Shown here piece after piece: positions 53,031-64,000 of a stretch of 64,000 nt of DNA. The stretch is from Halisarca cf. caerulea (taxonomy: Eukaryota > Porifera > Demospongiae > Chondrillida > Halisarcidae). How positions within the stretch are numbered: position 1 is the first letter of the stretch; each line of letters begins with the position of its first letter. The notes under the pieces are model-generated. The model searched no databases. It was not told the DNA's origin and saw only the letters and a program-made list of their open reading frames with translations. Location of the stretch: contig CAUJGJ010000430.1 in the NCBI GenBank assembly GCA_963170055.1, forward strand, positions 62,001 to 126,000, written 5' to 3'. The position numbers and the translations under genes are program-made.

Positions 53031-55836
53031 TGCTGGTGCTAATAACAATATATGGCACTAGCACCACGCACATTCCCAGTGGACACACATGAAGTTTCTT
53101 AACTACTGTGGGCGTATTTGTGTAGTGCTGGATATGCTGGTGCTAATACCAATATTTGGCACTAGCACCACGCACATTCCCAGAGGACACACATGACCTT
53201 TCTGAAGTGCTGTGGGCGTATTTGTGTAGTGTTGGATATGCTGGTGCTAATACCAATATTTGGCACTAGCACCACGCACATTCCCAGTGGACACACATGA
53301 AGTTTCTGAAGTTCTGTTGGTGTATTTGTGTAGTGTTGGATATGCTGGTGCTAATACCAATATTTGGCACTAGCACCACGCACATTCCCAGTGCACACAC
53401 ATGATGTTTGTTAACTACTGTGGGCGTATTTGTGTAATGTTGGATATGCTGGTGCTAATACCAATATTTGGCACTAGCACCACGCACATTCCCAGTGGAC
53501 ACACATGAAGTTTCTTAACTACTGTGGGCGTATTTGTGTAGTGCTGGATATGCTGGTGCTAATACCAATATTTGGCACTAGCACCACGTACATTCCCAGT
53601 GGACACACATGACCTTTCTGAAGTGCTGTGGGCGTATTTGTGTAGTGTTGTATATGCTGGTGCTAATACCAATATTTGGCACTAGCACCACGCACATTCC
53701 CAGTGGACACACATGACCTTTCTGAAGTGCTGTGGACGTATTTGTGTAGTGTTGGATATGCTGGTGCTAATACCAATATTTGGCACTAGCACCACGCACA
53801 TTCCCAGTGGACACACATGACCTTTCAGAAGTGCTGTGGGCGTATGTGTGTAGTGTTGGATATGCTGGTGCTAATACCAATATTTGGCAAAGCACCACGC
53901 ACATTCCCAGTGCACACACATGATGTTTCTTAACTACTGTGGGCGTATTTGTGTAATGTTGGATATGCTGGTGCTAATACCAATATTTGGCACTAGCACC
54001 ACGCACATTCCCAGTGGACACACATGAAGTTTCTTAACTACTGTGGGCGTATTTGTGTAGTGCTGGATATGCTGGTGCTAATACCAATATTTGGCACTAG
54101 CACCACGTACATTCCCAGTGGACACACATGACCTTTCTGAAGTGCTGTTGGCGTATTTGTGTAGTGTTGGATATGCTGGTGCTAATACCAATATTTGGCA
54201 CTAGCACCACGCACATTTCCGGTGGACACACATGACCTTTCTGAAGTGCTGTGGGCGTATTTGTGTAGTGTTGGATATGCTGGTGCTAATACCAATATTT
54301 GGCACTAGCACCCCGCACATTCCCGGTGGACACACATGACCTTTCTGAAGTGCTGTGGGCGTATTTGTGTAGTGTTGGATATGCTGGTGCTAATAACAAT
54401 ATATGGCACTAGCACCACGCACATTCCCAGTGGACACACATGAAGTTTCTTAACTACTGTGGGCGTCATTGTGTAGTGCTGGATATGCTGGTGCTAATAC
54501 CAATATTTGGCACTAGCACCACGCACATTCCCAGTGGACACACATGACCTTTCTGAAGTGCTGTGGGCGTATTTGTGTAGTGTTGGATATGCTGGTGCTA
54601 ATACCAATATTTGGCACTAGCACCACGCACATTCCCCGTGGACACACATGAAGTTTCTGAATTGCTGTGGGCGTATTTGTGTAGTGTTGGATATGCTGGT
54701 GCTAATACCAATATTTGGCACTAGCACCACGCACATTCCCAGTGGACACATATGAAGTTTCTGAAATGCTGTGGGCGTATTTGTGTAGTGTTGGATAGCT
54801 GGTGCTAATACCAATATTTGGCACTAGCACCACGCACATTCCCAGTGGACACACATTAAGTTTCTGAAGTGCTGTAGGCGTATTTGTGTAGTGTTGGATA
54901 TGCTGGTGCTAATACCAATATTTGGCACTAGCACCACGCACATTCCCAGTGGACACACATGAAGTTTCTTAACTACTGTGGGCGTATTTGTGTAGTGCAT
55001 GATATGCTGGTGCTAATACAAATATTTTGCACTAGCACCACGCACATTCCCAGTGGACACACATGAAGTTTCTCAACAACTGTGGGCGTATTTGTGTAGT
55101 GCTGGATATGCTGTTGCTAATACCAATATTTGGCATTAGCACCACGCACATTCCCAGTGGACACACATGACCTTTCTGAAGTGCTGTGGGCGTATGTGTG
55201 TAGTGTTGGATATGCTGGTGCTAATACCAATATTTTGCACTAGCACCACGCACATTCCCAGTGGACACACATGACCTTTCTGAAGTGCTGTGGGCGTATG
55301 TGTGTAGTGTTGGATATGCTGGTGCTAATACCAATATTCGGCACTAGCACCACGTACATTCTCAGTGGACACACATGACCTTTCTGAAGTGCTGTTGGCG
55401 TATTTGTGTAGTGTTGGATATGCTGGTGCTAATACCAATATTGAGCACTAGCACCACGCACATTCCCAGTGGACAGACATGAAGTTTCTTGACTACTGTG
55501 GGCGTATTTGTGTAGTGCTGGATATGCTGGTGCTAATACCAATATTTGGCACTAGCACCACGCACATTCCCAGTGGACACACATGACCTTTCTGAAGTGC
55601 TGTGGGAGTATCTGTGTAGTTTTGGATATGCTGGTGCTAATACCAATATTTGGCACTAGCACCACGCACATTCCCGGTGGACACACATGACCTTTCTGAT
55701 GTGCTGTGGGCGTATTTGTGTAGTGTTGGATATGCTGGTGCTAATAACAATATTTGGCACTAGCACCACGCACATTCCTAGTGGACACACATGAAGTTTC
55801 TTAACTACTGTGGGCGTATTTGTGTAGTGCTGGATA
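53031..55836 (+). repeat. H3 higher-order repeat, copy 3 (27 monomers)
   Basis: Aligned to copy 1 about 19,964 bp away (192 monomers less 4 bp), with the same order from U and T (GTTTGTTAAC, GTGCAC 53,391) through TTTCCGG, CACCCCGC (54,309), GTCATTG, GAATTGCTG, 103-bp monomer (54,797), ACATTAAG, TTTCTCAACAAC to CCTAGTGG. Private: CCCAGAGG near 53,172, a 1-bp loss in TTTGGCAAAGCACC near 53,888, GTATA replaced by GGATA near 54,172, and CACATATGAAG near 54,749. Confidence 0.86.
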
Positions 55837-58800
55837 TGCTGGTGCTAATACCAATATTTGGCACTAGCACCACGCACATACCCAGTGGACACACATGACC
55901 TTTCAGAAGTGCTGTGGGCGTATGTGTGTAGTGTTGGATATGCTGGTGCTAATACCAATATTTGGCACTAGCACCACGCACATTTCCGGTGGACACACAT
56001 GACCTTTCTGAAGTGCTGTGGGCGTATTTGTGTAGTGTTGGATATGCTGGTGCTAATACCAATATTTGGCACTAGCACCCCGCACATTCCCGGTGGACAC
56101 ACATGACCTTTCTGAAGTGCTGTGGGCGTATTTGTGTAGTGTTGGATATGCTGGTGCTAATAACAATATATGGCACTAGCACCACGCACATTCCCAGTGG
56201 ACACACATGAAGTTTCTTAACTACTGTGGGCGTAATTGTGTAGTGCTGGATATGCTGGTGCTAATACCAATATTTGGCACTAGCACCACGCACATTCCCA
56301 GTGGACACACATGACCTTTCTGAAGTGCTGTGGGCGTATTTGCGTAGTGTTGGATATGCTGGTGCTAATACCAATATTTGGCACTAGCACCACGCACATT
56401 CCCAGTGGACACACATGAAGTTTCTGAATTGCTGTGGGCGCATTTGTGTAGTGTTTGATATGCTGGTGCTAATACCAATATTTGGCACTAGCACCACGCA
56501 CATTCCCAGTGGACACACATGAAGTTTCAAAAATGCTGTGGGCGTATTTGTGTAGTGTTGGATAGCTGGTGCTAATACCAATATTTGGCACTAGCACCAC
56601 GCACATTCCCAGTGGACACACATTAAGTTTCTGAAGTGCTGTGGGCGTATTTGTGTAGTGTTGGATATGCTGGTGCTAATACCAATATTTGGCACTAGCA
56701 CCACGCACATTCCCAGTGGACACACATGAAGTTTATTAACTACTGTGGGCGTATTTGTGTAGTGCATGATATGCTGGTGCTAATACAAATATTTGGCACT
56801 AGCACCACGCACATTCCCAGTGGACACACATGAAGTTTCACAACAACTGTGGGCGTATTTGTGTAGTGCTGGATATGCTGTTGCTAATACCAATATTTGG
56901 CATTAGCACCACGCACATTCCCAGTGGACACACATGACCTTTCTGAAGTGCTGTGGGCGTATGTGTGTAGTGTTGGATATGCTGGTGCTAATACCAATAT
57001 TTTGCACTAGCACCACGCACATTCCCAGTGGACACACATGACCTTTCTGAAGTGCTGTGGGCGTATGTGTGTAGTGTTGGATAGCTGGTGCTAATACCAA
57101 TATTAGGCACTAGCACCACGCACATTCCCAGTGGACACACATTAAGTTTCTGAAGTGCTGTGGGCGTATTTGTGTAGTGTTGGATATGCTGGTGCTAATA
57201 CCAATATTTGGCACTAGCACCACGCACATTCCCAGTGGACACACATGAAGTTTCTTAACTACTGTGGGCGTATTTGTGTAGTGCATGATATTCTGGTGCT
57301 AATACAAATATTTGGCACTAGCAAAACGCACATTCCCAGTGGACACACATGAAGTTTCACAACAACTGTGGGCGTATTTGTGTAGTGCTGGATATGCTGT
57401 TGCTAATACCAATATTTGGCATTAGCACCACGCACATTCCCAGTGGACACACATGACCTTTCTGAAGTGCTGTGGGCGTATGTGTGTAGTGTTGGATATG
57501 CTGGTGCTAATACCAATATTTTGCACTAGCACCACGCACATTCCCAGTGGACACACATGACCTTTCTGAAGTGCTGTGGGCGTATGTGTGTAGTGTTGGA
57601 TATGCTGGTGCTAATACCAATATTCGGCACTAGCACCACGTACATTCTCAGTGGACACACATGACCTTTCTGAAGTGCTGTTGGCGTATTTGTGTAGTGT
57701 TGGATATGCTGGTGCTAATACCAATATTGAGCACTAGCACCACGCACATTCCCAGTGGACAGACATGAAGTTTCTTGACTACTGTGGGCGTATTTGTGTA
57801 GTGCTGGATATGCTGGTGCTAATACCAATATTTGGCACTAGCACCACGCACATTCCCAGTGGACACACATGACCTTTCTGAAGTGCTGTGGGAGTATCTG
57901 TGTAGTGTTGGATATGCTGGTGCTAATACCAATATTTGGCACTAGCACCACGCACATTCCCGGTGGACACACATGACCTTTCTGATGTGCTGTGGGCGTA
58001 TTTGTGTAGTGTTGGATATGCTGGTGCTAATAACAATATTTGGCACTAGCACCACGCACATTCCCAGTGGACACACATGAAGTTTCTTAACTACTGTGGG
58101 CGTATTTGTGTAGTGCTGGATATGCTGGTGCTAATACCAATATTTGGCACTAGCACCACGCACATTCCCAGTGGACACACATGACCTTTCTGAAGTGCTG
58201 TGGGCGTATTAGTGTAGGGTTGGATATGCTGGTTATAATACCAATATTTGGCACTAGCACCACGCACATTCCCAGTGGACACACATGACCTTTCTGAAGT
58301 GCTGTGGGCGTATTTGTGTAGTGTTGGATATGCTGGTGCTAATACCAATATTTGGCACTAGCACCACGCACATTCCCAGTGGACACACATGAAGTTTCTT
58401 AACTACTGTGGGCGTATTTTTGTAGTGCTGGATATGCTGGTGCTAATACCAATATTTGGCACTAGCACCACGCACATTCCCAATGGACACACATGACCTT
58501 TCTGAAGTGCTGTGGGCGTATTTGTGTAGTGTTGGATATGCTGGTGCTAATACCAATATATGGCACTAGCACCACGCACATTCCCAGTGGACACACATGA
58601 AGTTTCTGAAGTTCTGTTGGTGTATTTGTGTAGTGTTGGATATGCTGGTGCTAATACCAATATTTGGCACTAGCACCACGCACATTCCCAGTGCACACAC
58701 ATGATGTTTCTTAACTACTGTGGGCGTATTTGTGTAATGTTGGATATGCTGGTGCTAATACCAATATTTGGCACTAGCACCACGCACATTCCCAGTGGAC

Positions 58801-59162
58801 ACACATGAAGTTTCTTAACTACTGTGGGCGTATTTGTGTAGTGCTGGATATGCTGGTGCTAATACCAATATTTGGCACTAGCACCACGTACATTCCCAGT
58901 GGACACACATGACCTTTCTGAAGTGCTGTGGGCGTATTTGTGTAGTGTTGTATATTCTCGTGCTAATACCAATATTTGGCACTAGCACCACGCACATTCC
59001 CAGTGGACACACATGAAGTTTCTGAAGTGCTGTGGGCGTATTTGTGTAGTGTTGGATATGCTGGTGCTAATACCAATATTTGGCACTAGCACCACGCACA
59101 TTCCCAGTGCACACACATGACCTTTCAGAAGTGCTGTGGGCGTATGTGTGTAGTGTTGGATA
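55525..59162 (+). repeat. H4 higher-order repeat, copy 3 (35 monomers)
   Basis: Follows copies 1 and 2 from GGGAGTATCTG/TAGTTTTGG through CACCCCGC (56,076), TTTGCGTAG, 103-bp monomer (56,564), ACATTAAG, S, TATTTTGC, TATTCGG, TATTGAGC, GGTTATAATACC, CCCAATGG, ATATATGG and GTATATTCTCG. It lacks the 1-bp insertion (AGTGTAGGGTTGG instead) and the GGACGCACATG and GGATACACATG changes, so it split off before copies 1 and 2 separated. It overlaps the last three monomers of H3 copy 3. The five extra monomers are the duplication at 56,565-57,602. Confidence 0.86.
56565..57602 (+). repeat. Five-monomer tandem duplication inside H4 copy 3
   Basis: 56,565-57,083 and 57,084-57,602, 519 bp each (5 x 104 - 1). 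Each copy opens just after the missing-T point (GGATAGCTGG) and reads ACATTAAG, R with GTGCATG, S, TGCTGTTGC/GGCATTAGC, TATTTTGC with GTATGTG. Differences: TATTAGGC near 57,104, GATATTCTGG near 57,290 and GCAAAACGC near 57,324 in the second copy, and GTTTATTAAC near 56,736 in the first. Confidence 0.88.
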
Positions 59163-59994
59163 TGCTGGTGCTAATACCAATATTTGGCACTAGCACCACG
59201 CACATTTCCGGTGGACACACATGACCTTTCTGAAGTGCTGTGGGCGTATTTGTGTAGTGTTGGATATGCTGGTGCTAATACCAATATATGGCACTAGCAC
59301 CACGCACATTCCCAGTGGACACACATGAAGTTTCTGAAGTTCTGTTGGTGTATTTGTGTAGTGTTGGATATGCTGGTGCTAATACCAATATTTGGCACTA
59401 GCACCACGCACATTCCCAGTGCACACACATGATGTTTCTTAACTACTGTGGGCGTATTTGTGTAATGTTGGATATGCTGGTGCTAATACCAATATTTGGC
59501 ACTAGCACCACGCACATTCCCAGTGGACACACATGAAGTTTCTTAACTACTGTGGGCGTATTTGTGTAGTGCTGGATATGCTGGTGCTAATACCAATATT
59601 TGGCACTAGCACCACGTACATTCCCAGTGGACACACATGACCTTTCTGAAGTGCTGTGGGCGTATTTGTGTAGTGTTGTATATTCTGGTGCTAATACCAA
59701 TATTTGGCACTAGCACCACGCACATTCCCAGTGGACACACATGAAGTTTCTGAAGTGCTGTGGGCGTATTTGTGTAGTGTTGGATATGCTGGTGCTAATA
59801 CCAATATTTGGCACTAGCACCACGCACATTCCCAGTGCACACACATGACCTTTCAGAAGTGCTGTGGGCGTATGTGTGTAGTGTTGGATATGCTGGTGCT
59901 AATACCAATATTTGGCACTAGCACCACGCACATTTCCGGTGGACACACATGACCTTTCTGAAGTGCTGTGGGCGTATTTGTGTAGTGTTGGATA
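58539..59994 (+). repeat. Tandem pair of 7-monomer repeats (728 bp each)
   Basis: 58,539-59,266 and 59,267-59,994. Order: ATATATGG with class U, T with GTAATG, R, CACGTAC with GTATATTCT, Q, GTGCACAC with TTTCAG and GTATGTG, TTTCCGG. Difference noticed: GTATATTCTCG (58,968) versus GTATATTCTGG. The right end runs into junction module J. Confidence 0.9.
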
Positions 59995-60410
59995 TGCTGG
60001 TGCTAATACCAATATTTGGCACTAGCACCACGCACATTCCCGGTGGACACACATGACCTTTCTGAAGTACTGTGGGCGTATTTGTGTAGTGTTGGATATG
60101 CTGGTGCTAATAACAATATATGGCACTAGCACCACGCACATTCCCAGTGGACACACATGAAGTTTCTTAACTACTGTGGGCGTAATTGTTTAGTGCTGGA
60201 TATGCTGGTGCTAATACCAATATTTGGCACTAGCACCACGCACATTCCCAGTGGACACACATGACCTTTCTGAAGTGCTGTGGGCGTATTTGTGTAGTGT
60301 TGGATATGCTGGTGCTAATAACAATATTTGGCACTAGCACCACGCACATTCCCAGTGGACACACATGAAGTTTCTGAAGTGCTGTGGGCGTATTTGTGTA
60401 GTGTTGGATA
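59891..60410 (+). repeat. Junction module J, second full copy
   Basis: TTTCCGG; CCCGG (with GAAGTACTG near 60,068); AACAATATATGG R with GTAATTGTTTAG (60,183); P; AACAATATTTGG Q. It matches 45,129-45,648, and its last two monomers match 1-208. Unlike the first full copy it leads directly into the CACCCCGC monomer of H1, as the window start does. Confidence 0.85.
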
Positions 60411-63400
60411 TGCTGGTGCTAATACCAATATTTGGCACTAGCACCCCGCACATTCCCGGTGGACACACATGACCTTTCTGAAGTGCTGTGGGCGTATTTG
60501 TGTTGTGTTGGATATCCTGGTGCTAATAACAATATATGGCACTAGCACCACGCACATTCCCAGTGGACACACATGAAGTTTCTTAACTACTGTGGGCGTA
60601 ATTGTGTAGTGCTGGATATGCTGGTGCTAATACCAATATTTGGCACTAGCACCACGCACATTCCCAGTGGACACACATGACCTTTCTGAAGTGCTGTGGG
60701 CGTATTTGTGTAGTGTTGGATATGCTGGTGCTAATAACAATATTTGGCACTAGCACCACGCACATTCCCAGTGGACACACATGAAGTTTCTGAAGTGCTG
60801 TGGGCGTATTTGTGTAGTGTTGGATATGCTGGTGCTAATACCAATATTTGGCACTAGCACCACGCACATTCCCAGTGGACACACATGAAGTTTCAGAAAT
60901 GCTGTGGGCGTATTTGTGTAGTGTTGGATAGCTGGTGCTAATAGCAATATTTGGCACTAGCACCACGCACATTCCCAGTGGACACACATGAAGTTTCTGA
61001 AGTGCTGTGGGCGTATTTGTGTAGTGTTGGATATGCTGGTGCTAATATTAATATTTGGCACTAGCACCACGCACATTCCCAGTGGACACACATGAAGTTT
61101 CTTAACTACTGTGGGCGTATTTGTGTAGTGCATGATATGCTGGTGCTAATACCAATATTTGGCACTAGCACCACGCACATTCCCAGTGGACACACATGAA
61201 GTTTCACAACAACTGTGGGCGTATTTGTGTAGTGCTGGATATGCTGGTGCTAATACCAATATTTGGCATTAGCACCACGCACATTCCCAGTGGACACACA
61301 TCACCTTTCTGAAGTGCTGTGGGCGTATGTGTGTAGTGTTGGATATGCTGGTGCTAATACCAATATTTTGCACTAGCACCACGCACATTCCCAGTGGACA
61401 CACATGACCTTTCTGAAGTGCTGTGGGCGTATTTGTGTAGTGTTGGATATGCTGGTGCTAATACCAATATTCGGCACTAGCACCACGTACATTCTCAGTG
61501 GACACACATGACCTTTCTGAAGTGCTGTTGGCGTATTTGTGTAGTGTTGGATATGCTGGTGCTAATACCAATATTGAGCACTAGCACCACGCACATTCCC
61601 AGTGGACACACATGAAGTTTCTTGACTACTGTGGGCGTATTTGTGTAGTGCTGGATATGCTGGTGCTAATACCCATATTTGGCACTAGAACCACGCACAT
61701 TCCCAGTGGACACACATGAAGTTTCTGAAGTGCTATGGGTGTATTTGTGTAGTGTTGGATATGCTGGTGCTAATACCAATATTTGGCACTAGCACCACGC
61801 ACATTCCCCGTGGACACACATGACCTTTCTGAAGTGCTGTGGGCGTGTTTGTTTAGTGTTGGATATGCTGGTGCTAATACCAATATTTGGCATTAGCACC
61901 ACGCACATTCCCAGTGGACACACATGACCTTTCTGATGTGCTGGGGGCGTATTTGTGTAGTGTTGGATATGCTGGTGCTAATACCAATATTTGGCACTAG
62001 CACCACGCACATTCCCGGTGGACACACATGACCTTTCTGTAGTGCTGTGGGCGTATTTGTGTAGTGTTGGATATGCTGGTGCTAATAACAATATATGGCA
62101 CTAGCACCACGCACATTCCCAGTGGACACACATGAAGTTTCTTAACTACTGTGGGCGTATTTGTGTAGTGCTGGATATGCTGGTGCTAATACCAATATTT
62201 GGCACTAGTACCACGCACATTCCCAGTGGACACACATGACCTTTCTGAAGTGCTGTGGGCGTATTTGTGTAGTGTTTGATATGCTGGTGCTAATACCAAT
62301 ATTTGGCACTAGCACCACGCACATTCCCAGTGGACACACATGAAGTTTCTGAAGTTCTGTTGGTGTATTTGTGTAGTGTTGGATATGCTGGTGCTAATAC
62401 CAATATTTGGCACTAGCACCACGCACATTCCCAGTGCACACACATGATGTTTCTTAACTACTGTGGGCGTATTTGTGTAATGTTGGATATGCTGGTGCTA
62501 ATACCAATATTTGGCACTAGCACCACGCACATTCCCAGTGGACACACATGAAGTTTCTTAACTACTGTGGGCGTATTTGTGTAGTGCTGGATATACTGGT
62601 GCTAATACCAATATTTGGCACAAGCACCACGTACATTCCCAGTGGACACACATGACCTTTCTGAAGTGCTGTGGGCGTATTTGTGTAGTGTTGTATATGC
62701 TGGTGCTAATACCAATATTTGGCACTAGCACCACGCACATTCCCAGTGGACACACATGACCTTTCTGAAGTGCTGTGGGCGTATTTGTGTAGTGTTGGAT
62801 ATGCTGGTGCTAATACCAATATTTGGCACTAGCACCACGCACATTCCCAGTGGACACACATGACCTTTCAGAAGTGCTGTGGGCGTACGTGTGTAGTGTT
62901 GGATAAGCTGGTGCTATTACCAATATTTGGCACTAGCACCACGCACATTTCCGGTGGACACACATGACCTTTCTGAAGTGCTGTGGGCGTATTTGTGTAG
63001 TGTTGGATATGCTGGTGCTAATACCAATATTTGGCACTAGCACCACGCACATTCCCGGTGGACACACATGAAGTTTCTGAAGTGCTGTGGGCGTATTTGT
63101 GTAGTGTTGGATATGCTGGTGTTAATACCAATATTTGGCACTAGCACCACGCACATTCCCAGTGGACACACATGAAGTTTCTGAAATGCTGTGGGCGTAT
63201 TTGTGTAGTGTTGGATAGCTGGTGCAAATACCAATATTTGGCACTAGCACCACGCACATTCCCAGTGGACACACATGAAGTTTCTGAAGTGCTGTGGGCG
63301 TATTTGTGTAGTGTTGGATATGCTGGTGCTAATACCAATATTTGGCACTAGCACCACGCACATTCCCAGTGGACACACATTAAGTTTCTTAACTACTGTG

Positions 63401-64000
63401 GGCGTATTTGTGTAGTGCATGATATGCTGGTGCTAATACCAATATTTGGCACTAACACCACGCACATTCCCAGTGGACACACATGAAGTTTCACAACAAC
63501 TGTGGGCGTATTTGTGTAGTGCTGGATATGCTGGTGCTAATACCAATATTTGGCATTAGCACCACGCACATTCCCAGTGGACACACATGACCTTTCTGAA
63601 GTGCTGTGGGCGTATGTGTGTAGTGTTGGATATGCTGGTGCTAATACCAATATTTGGCACTAGCACCACGCACATTCCCAGTGGACACACATGACCTTTC
63701 TGAAGTGCTGTGGGCGTATTTGTGTAGTGTTGGATATGCTGGTGCTAATACCAATATTCGGCACTAGCACCACGTACATTCTCAGTGGACACACATGACC
63801 TTTCTGAAGTGCTGTTTGCGTATTTGTGTAGTGTTGGATATGCTGGTGCTAATACCAATATTGAGCACTAGCACCACGCACATTCCCAGTGGACAGACAT
63901 GAAGTTTCTTGACTACTTTGGGCGTATTTGTGTAGTGCTGGATATGCTGGTGCTAATACCAATATTTGGCACTAGCACCACGCACATTCCCAGTGGACAC
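60411..64000 (+). repeat. H1 higher-order repeat, third appearance, cut by the window end
   Basis: Follows 209 onward at an offset of 60,202 bp: CACCCCGC (60,442), 103-bp monomer (60,930), TAATATTAATATT (61,045), ACATCACC, CGTGTTTGTTTAG, GCTGGGGGCG, CACTAGTACC, U, T (about 62,434), GATAAGC (about 62,893), TTTCCGG. Near 63,060 two monomers are missing relative to unit 1, so the offset drops to 59,994; the 103-bp/GTGCAAAT monomer is at 63,217-63,225. The last 56 bp (63,945-64,000) are a partial monomer. Confidence 0.88.

Larger units (their letters stand above)
1..64000 (+). repeat. 104-bp satellite array, 615.5 monomers, spanning the whole window
   Basis: Every stretch of the window reads as the same 104-bp unit, head to tail, with no orientation switch and no interspersed sequence. 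The monomer at 1-104 has 24 A, 23 C, 26 G and 31 T. Total length agrees with 615 complete monomers, 18 single-base deletions and 2 single-base insertions, plus 56 bp of a further monomer from 63,945. Because 104 is not a multiple of 3, a reading frame rotates with every monomer and meets a stop within one to three units, so no long coding frame exists on either strand. Only two CpG sites are regular in the monomer (37/38 and 83/84), below the number expected from base composition. The family is not one I recognise. Centromeric, pericentromeric or other heterochromatic location is inferred from array size and HOR structure only. Confidence 0.99.

Noticed and set aside
58091..58348. Longest minus-strand frame (85 codons)
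   Set aside because: Spans about two and a half H4 monomers and stays open because of private substitutions around 58,201-58,240; it is satellite translation with no relation to a protein family.
62577..62759. Plus-strand frame of 60 codons overlapping a minus-strand one at 62,558-62,755
   Set aside because: Both strands open over the same two monomers, created by single changes such as GGCACAAGC near 62,619. Chance.
1..64000. CRISPR array
   Set aside because: There are no short repeats separated by unique spacers; the whole 104-bp unit is repeated with a few percent variation and there are no cas-like genes.
1..64000. CENP-B box
   Set aside because: No monomer variant I read fits the TTCG, four bases, A, two bases, CGGG pattern. 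TATTCGG monomers have TTCG but lack the A and CGGG at the required spacing, and CCCGG monomers have no TTCG at the right distance.
1..64000. Embedded transposons, inverted segments or unique islands
   Set aside because: All monomers run in one direction, and the length balance (615 monomers with net -16 bp) leaves no room for an insertion.

Overview
The whole 64-kb window is one uninterrupted tandem satellite array. It is head-to-tail, all in one orientation, and built from a 104-bp monomer of about 47% GC. There is no gene, RNA gene, transposon or unique sequence in it. The monomer at 1-104 can serve as the consensus. The length closes exactly: 615 complete monomers would be 63,960 bp, and I find sixteen monomers short by one base at the same point, two further 1-bp deletions (near 37,024 and 53,888) and two 1-bp insertions (near 41,067 and 44,187), a net of -16. 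This puts the start of the final 56-bp partial monomer at 63,945, which is what the sequence shows. Long satellite arrays with higher-order repeats (HORs) are typical of eukaryotic centromeric, pericentromeric or other constitutive heterochromatin. I do not recognise this monomer and cannot name the species.

Monomer positions below count from the T of TGCTGG. Variation is structured. Monomers fall into classes set by positions 63-76: P (GACCTTTCTGAAG, the commonest), Q (GAAGTTTCTGAAG), R (GAAGTTTCTTAACTAC), S (GAAGTTTCACAACAAC), T (GATGTTTCTTAACTAC, with GTGCACAC at 49-56) and U (GAAGTTTCTGAAGTTCTGTTGG). Private changes elsewhere give fingerprints such as CACCCCGC, AACAATATATGG, TATTCGG, TATTGAGC, GGCATTAGC, TATTTTGC, CACCAGGC and the missing T.

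These fingerprints recur in fixed order and show HORs at several scales. Layout: 1-16,738 is family H1 (43-, 50- and 43-monomer units, then 23 monomers of a fourth). 16,739-33,066 is family H2 (two 13-mers, five 9/10-mers, a 3.3-kb duplication, 2.4 copies of a 14-mer). 33,067-39,200 is H3 (about 27 monomers, two copies with a short spacer). 38,889-45,128 is H4 (two 30-monomer copies in which I see no difference). 45,129-47,103 is a chimeric junction. 47,104-49,494 is H1 again, 49,495-53,030 H2, 53,031-55,836 H3, 55,525-59,162 H4, then 7-mer repeats, the junction module at 59,891-60,410 and H1 to the window end.

The order H1-H2-H3-H4-junction therefore occurs twice and starts a third time: once expanded (456 monomers, 47,415 bp between equivalent CACCCCGC markers) and once compact (123 monomers, 12,787 bp). 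I infer an ancestral long cascade whose segments were later amplified separately. Each monomer also carries a 33-bp imperfect dyad (positions 4-36), and P monomers carry AAAGGTCA on the minus strand; function is unproven for both. Short open frames of 60-85 codons on either strand are by-products of the repeat and are not annotated as genes.
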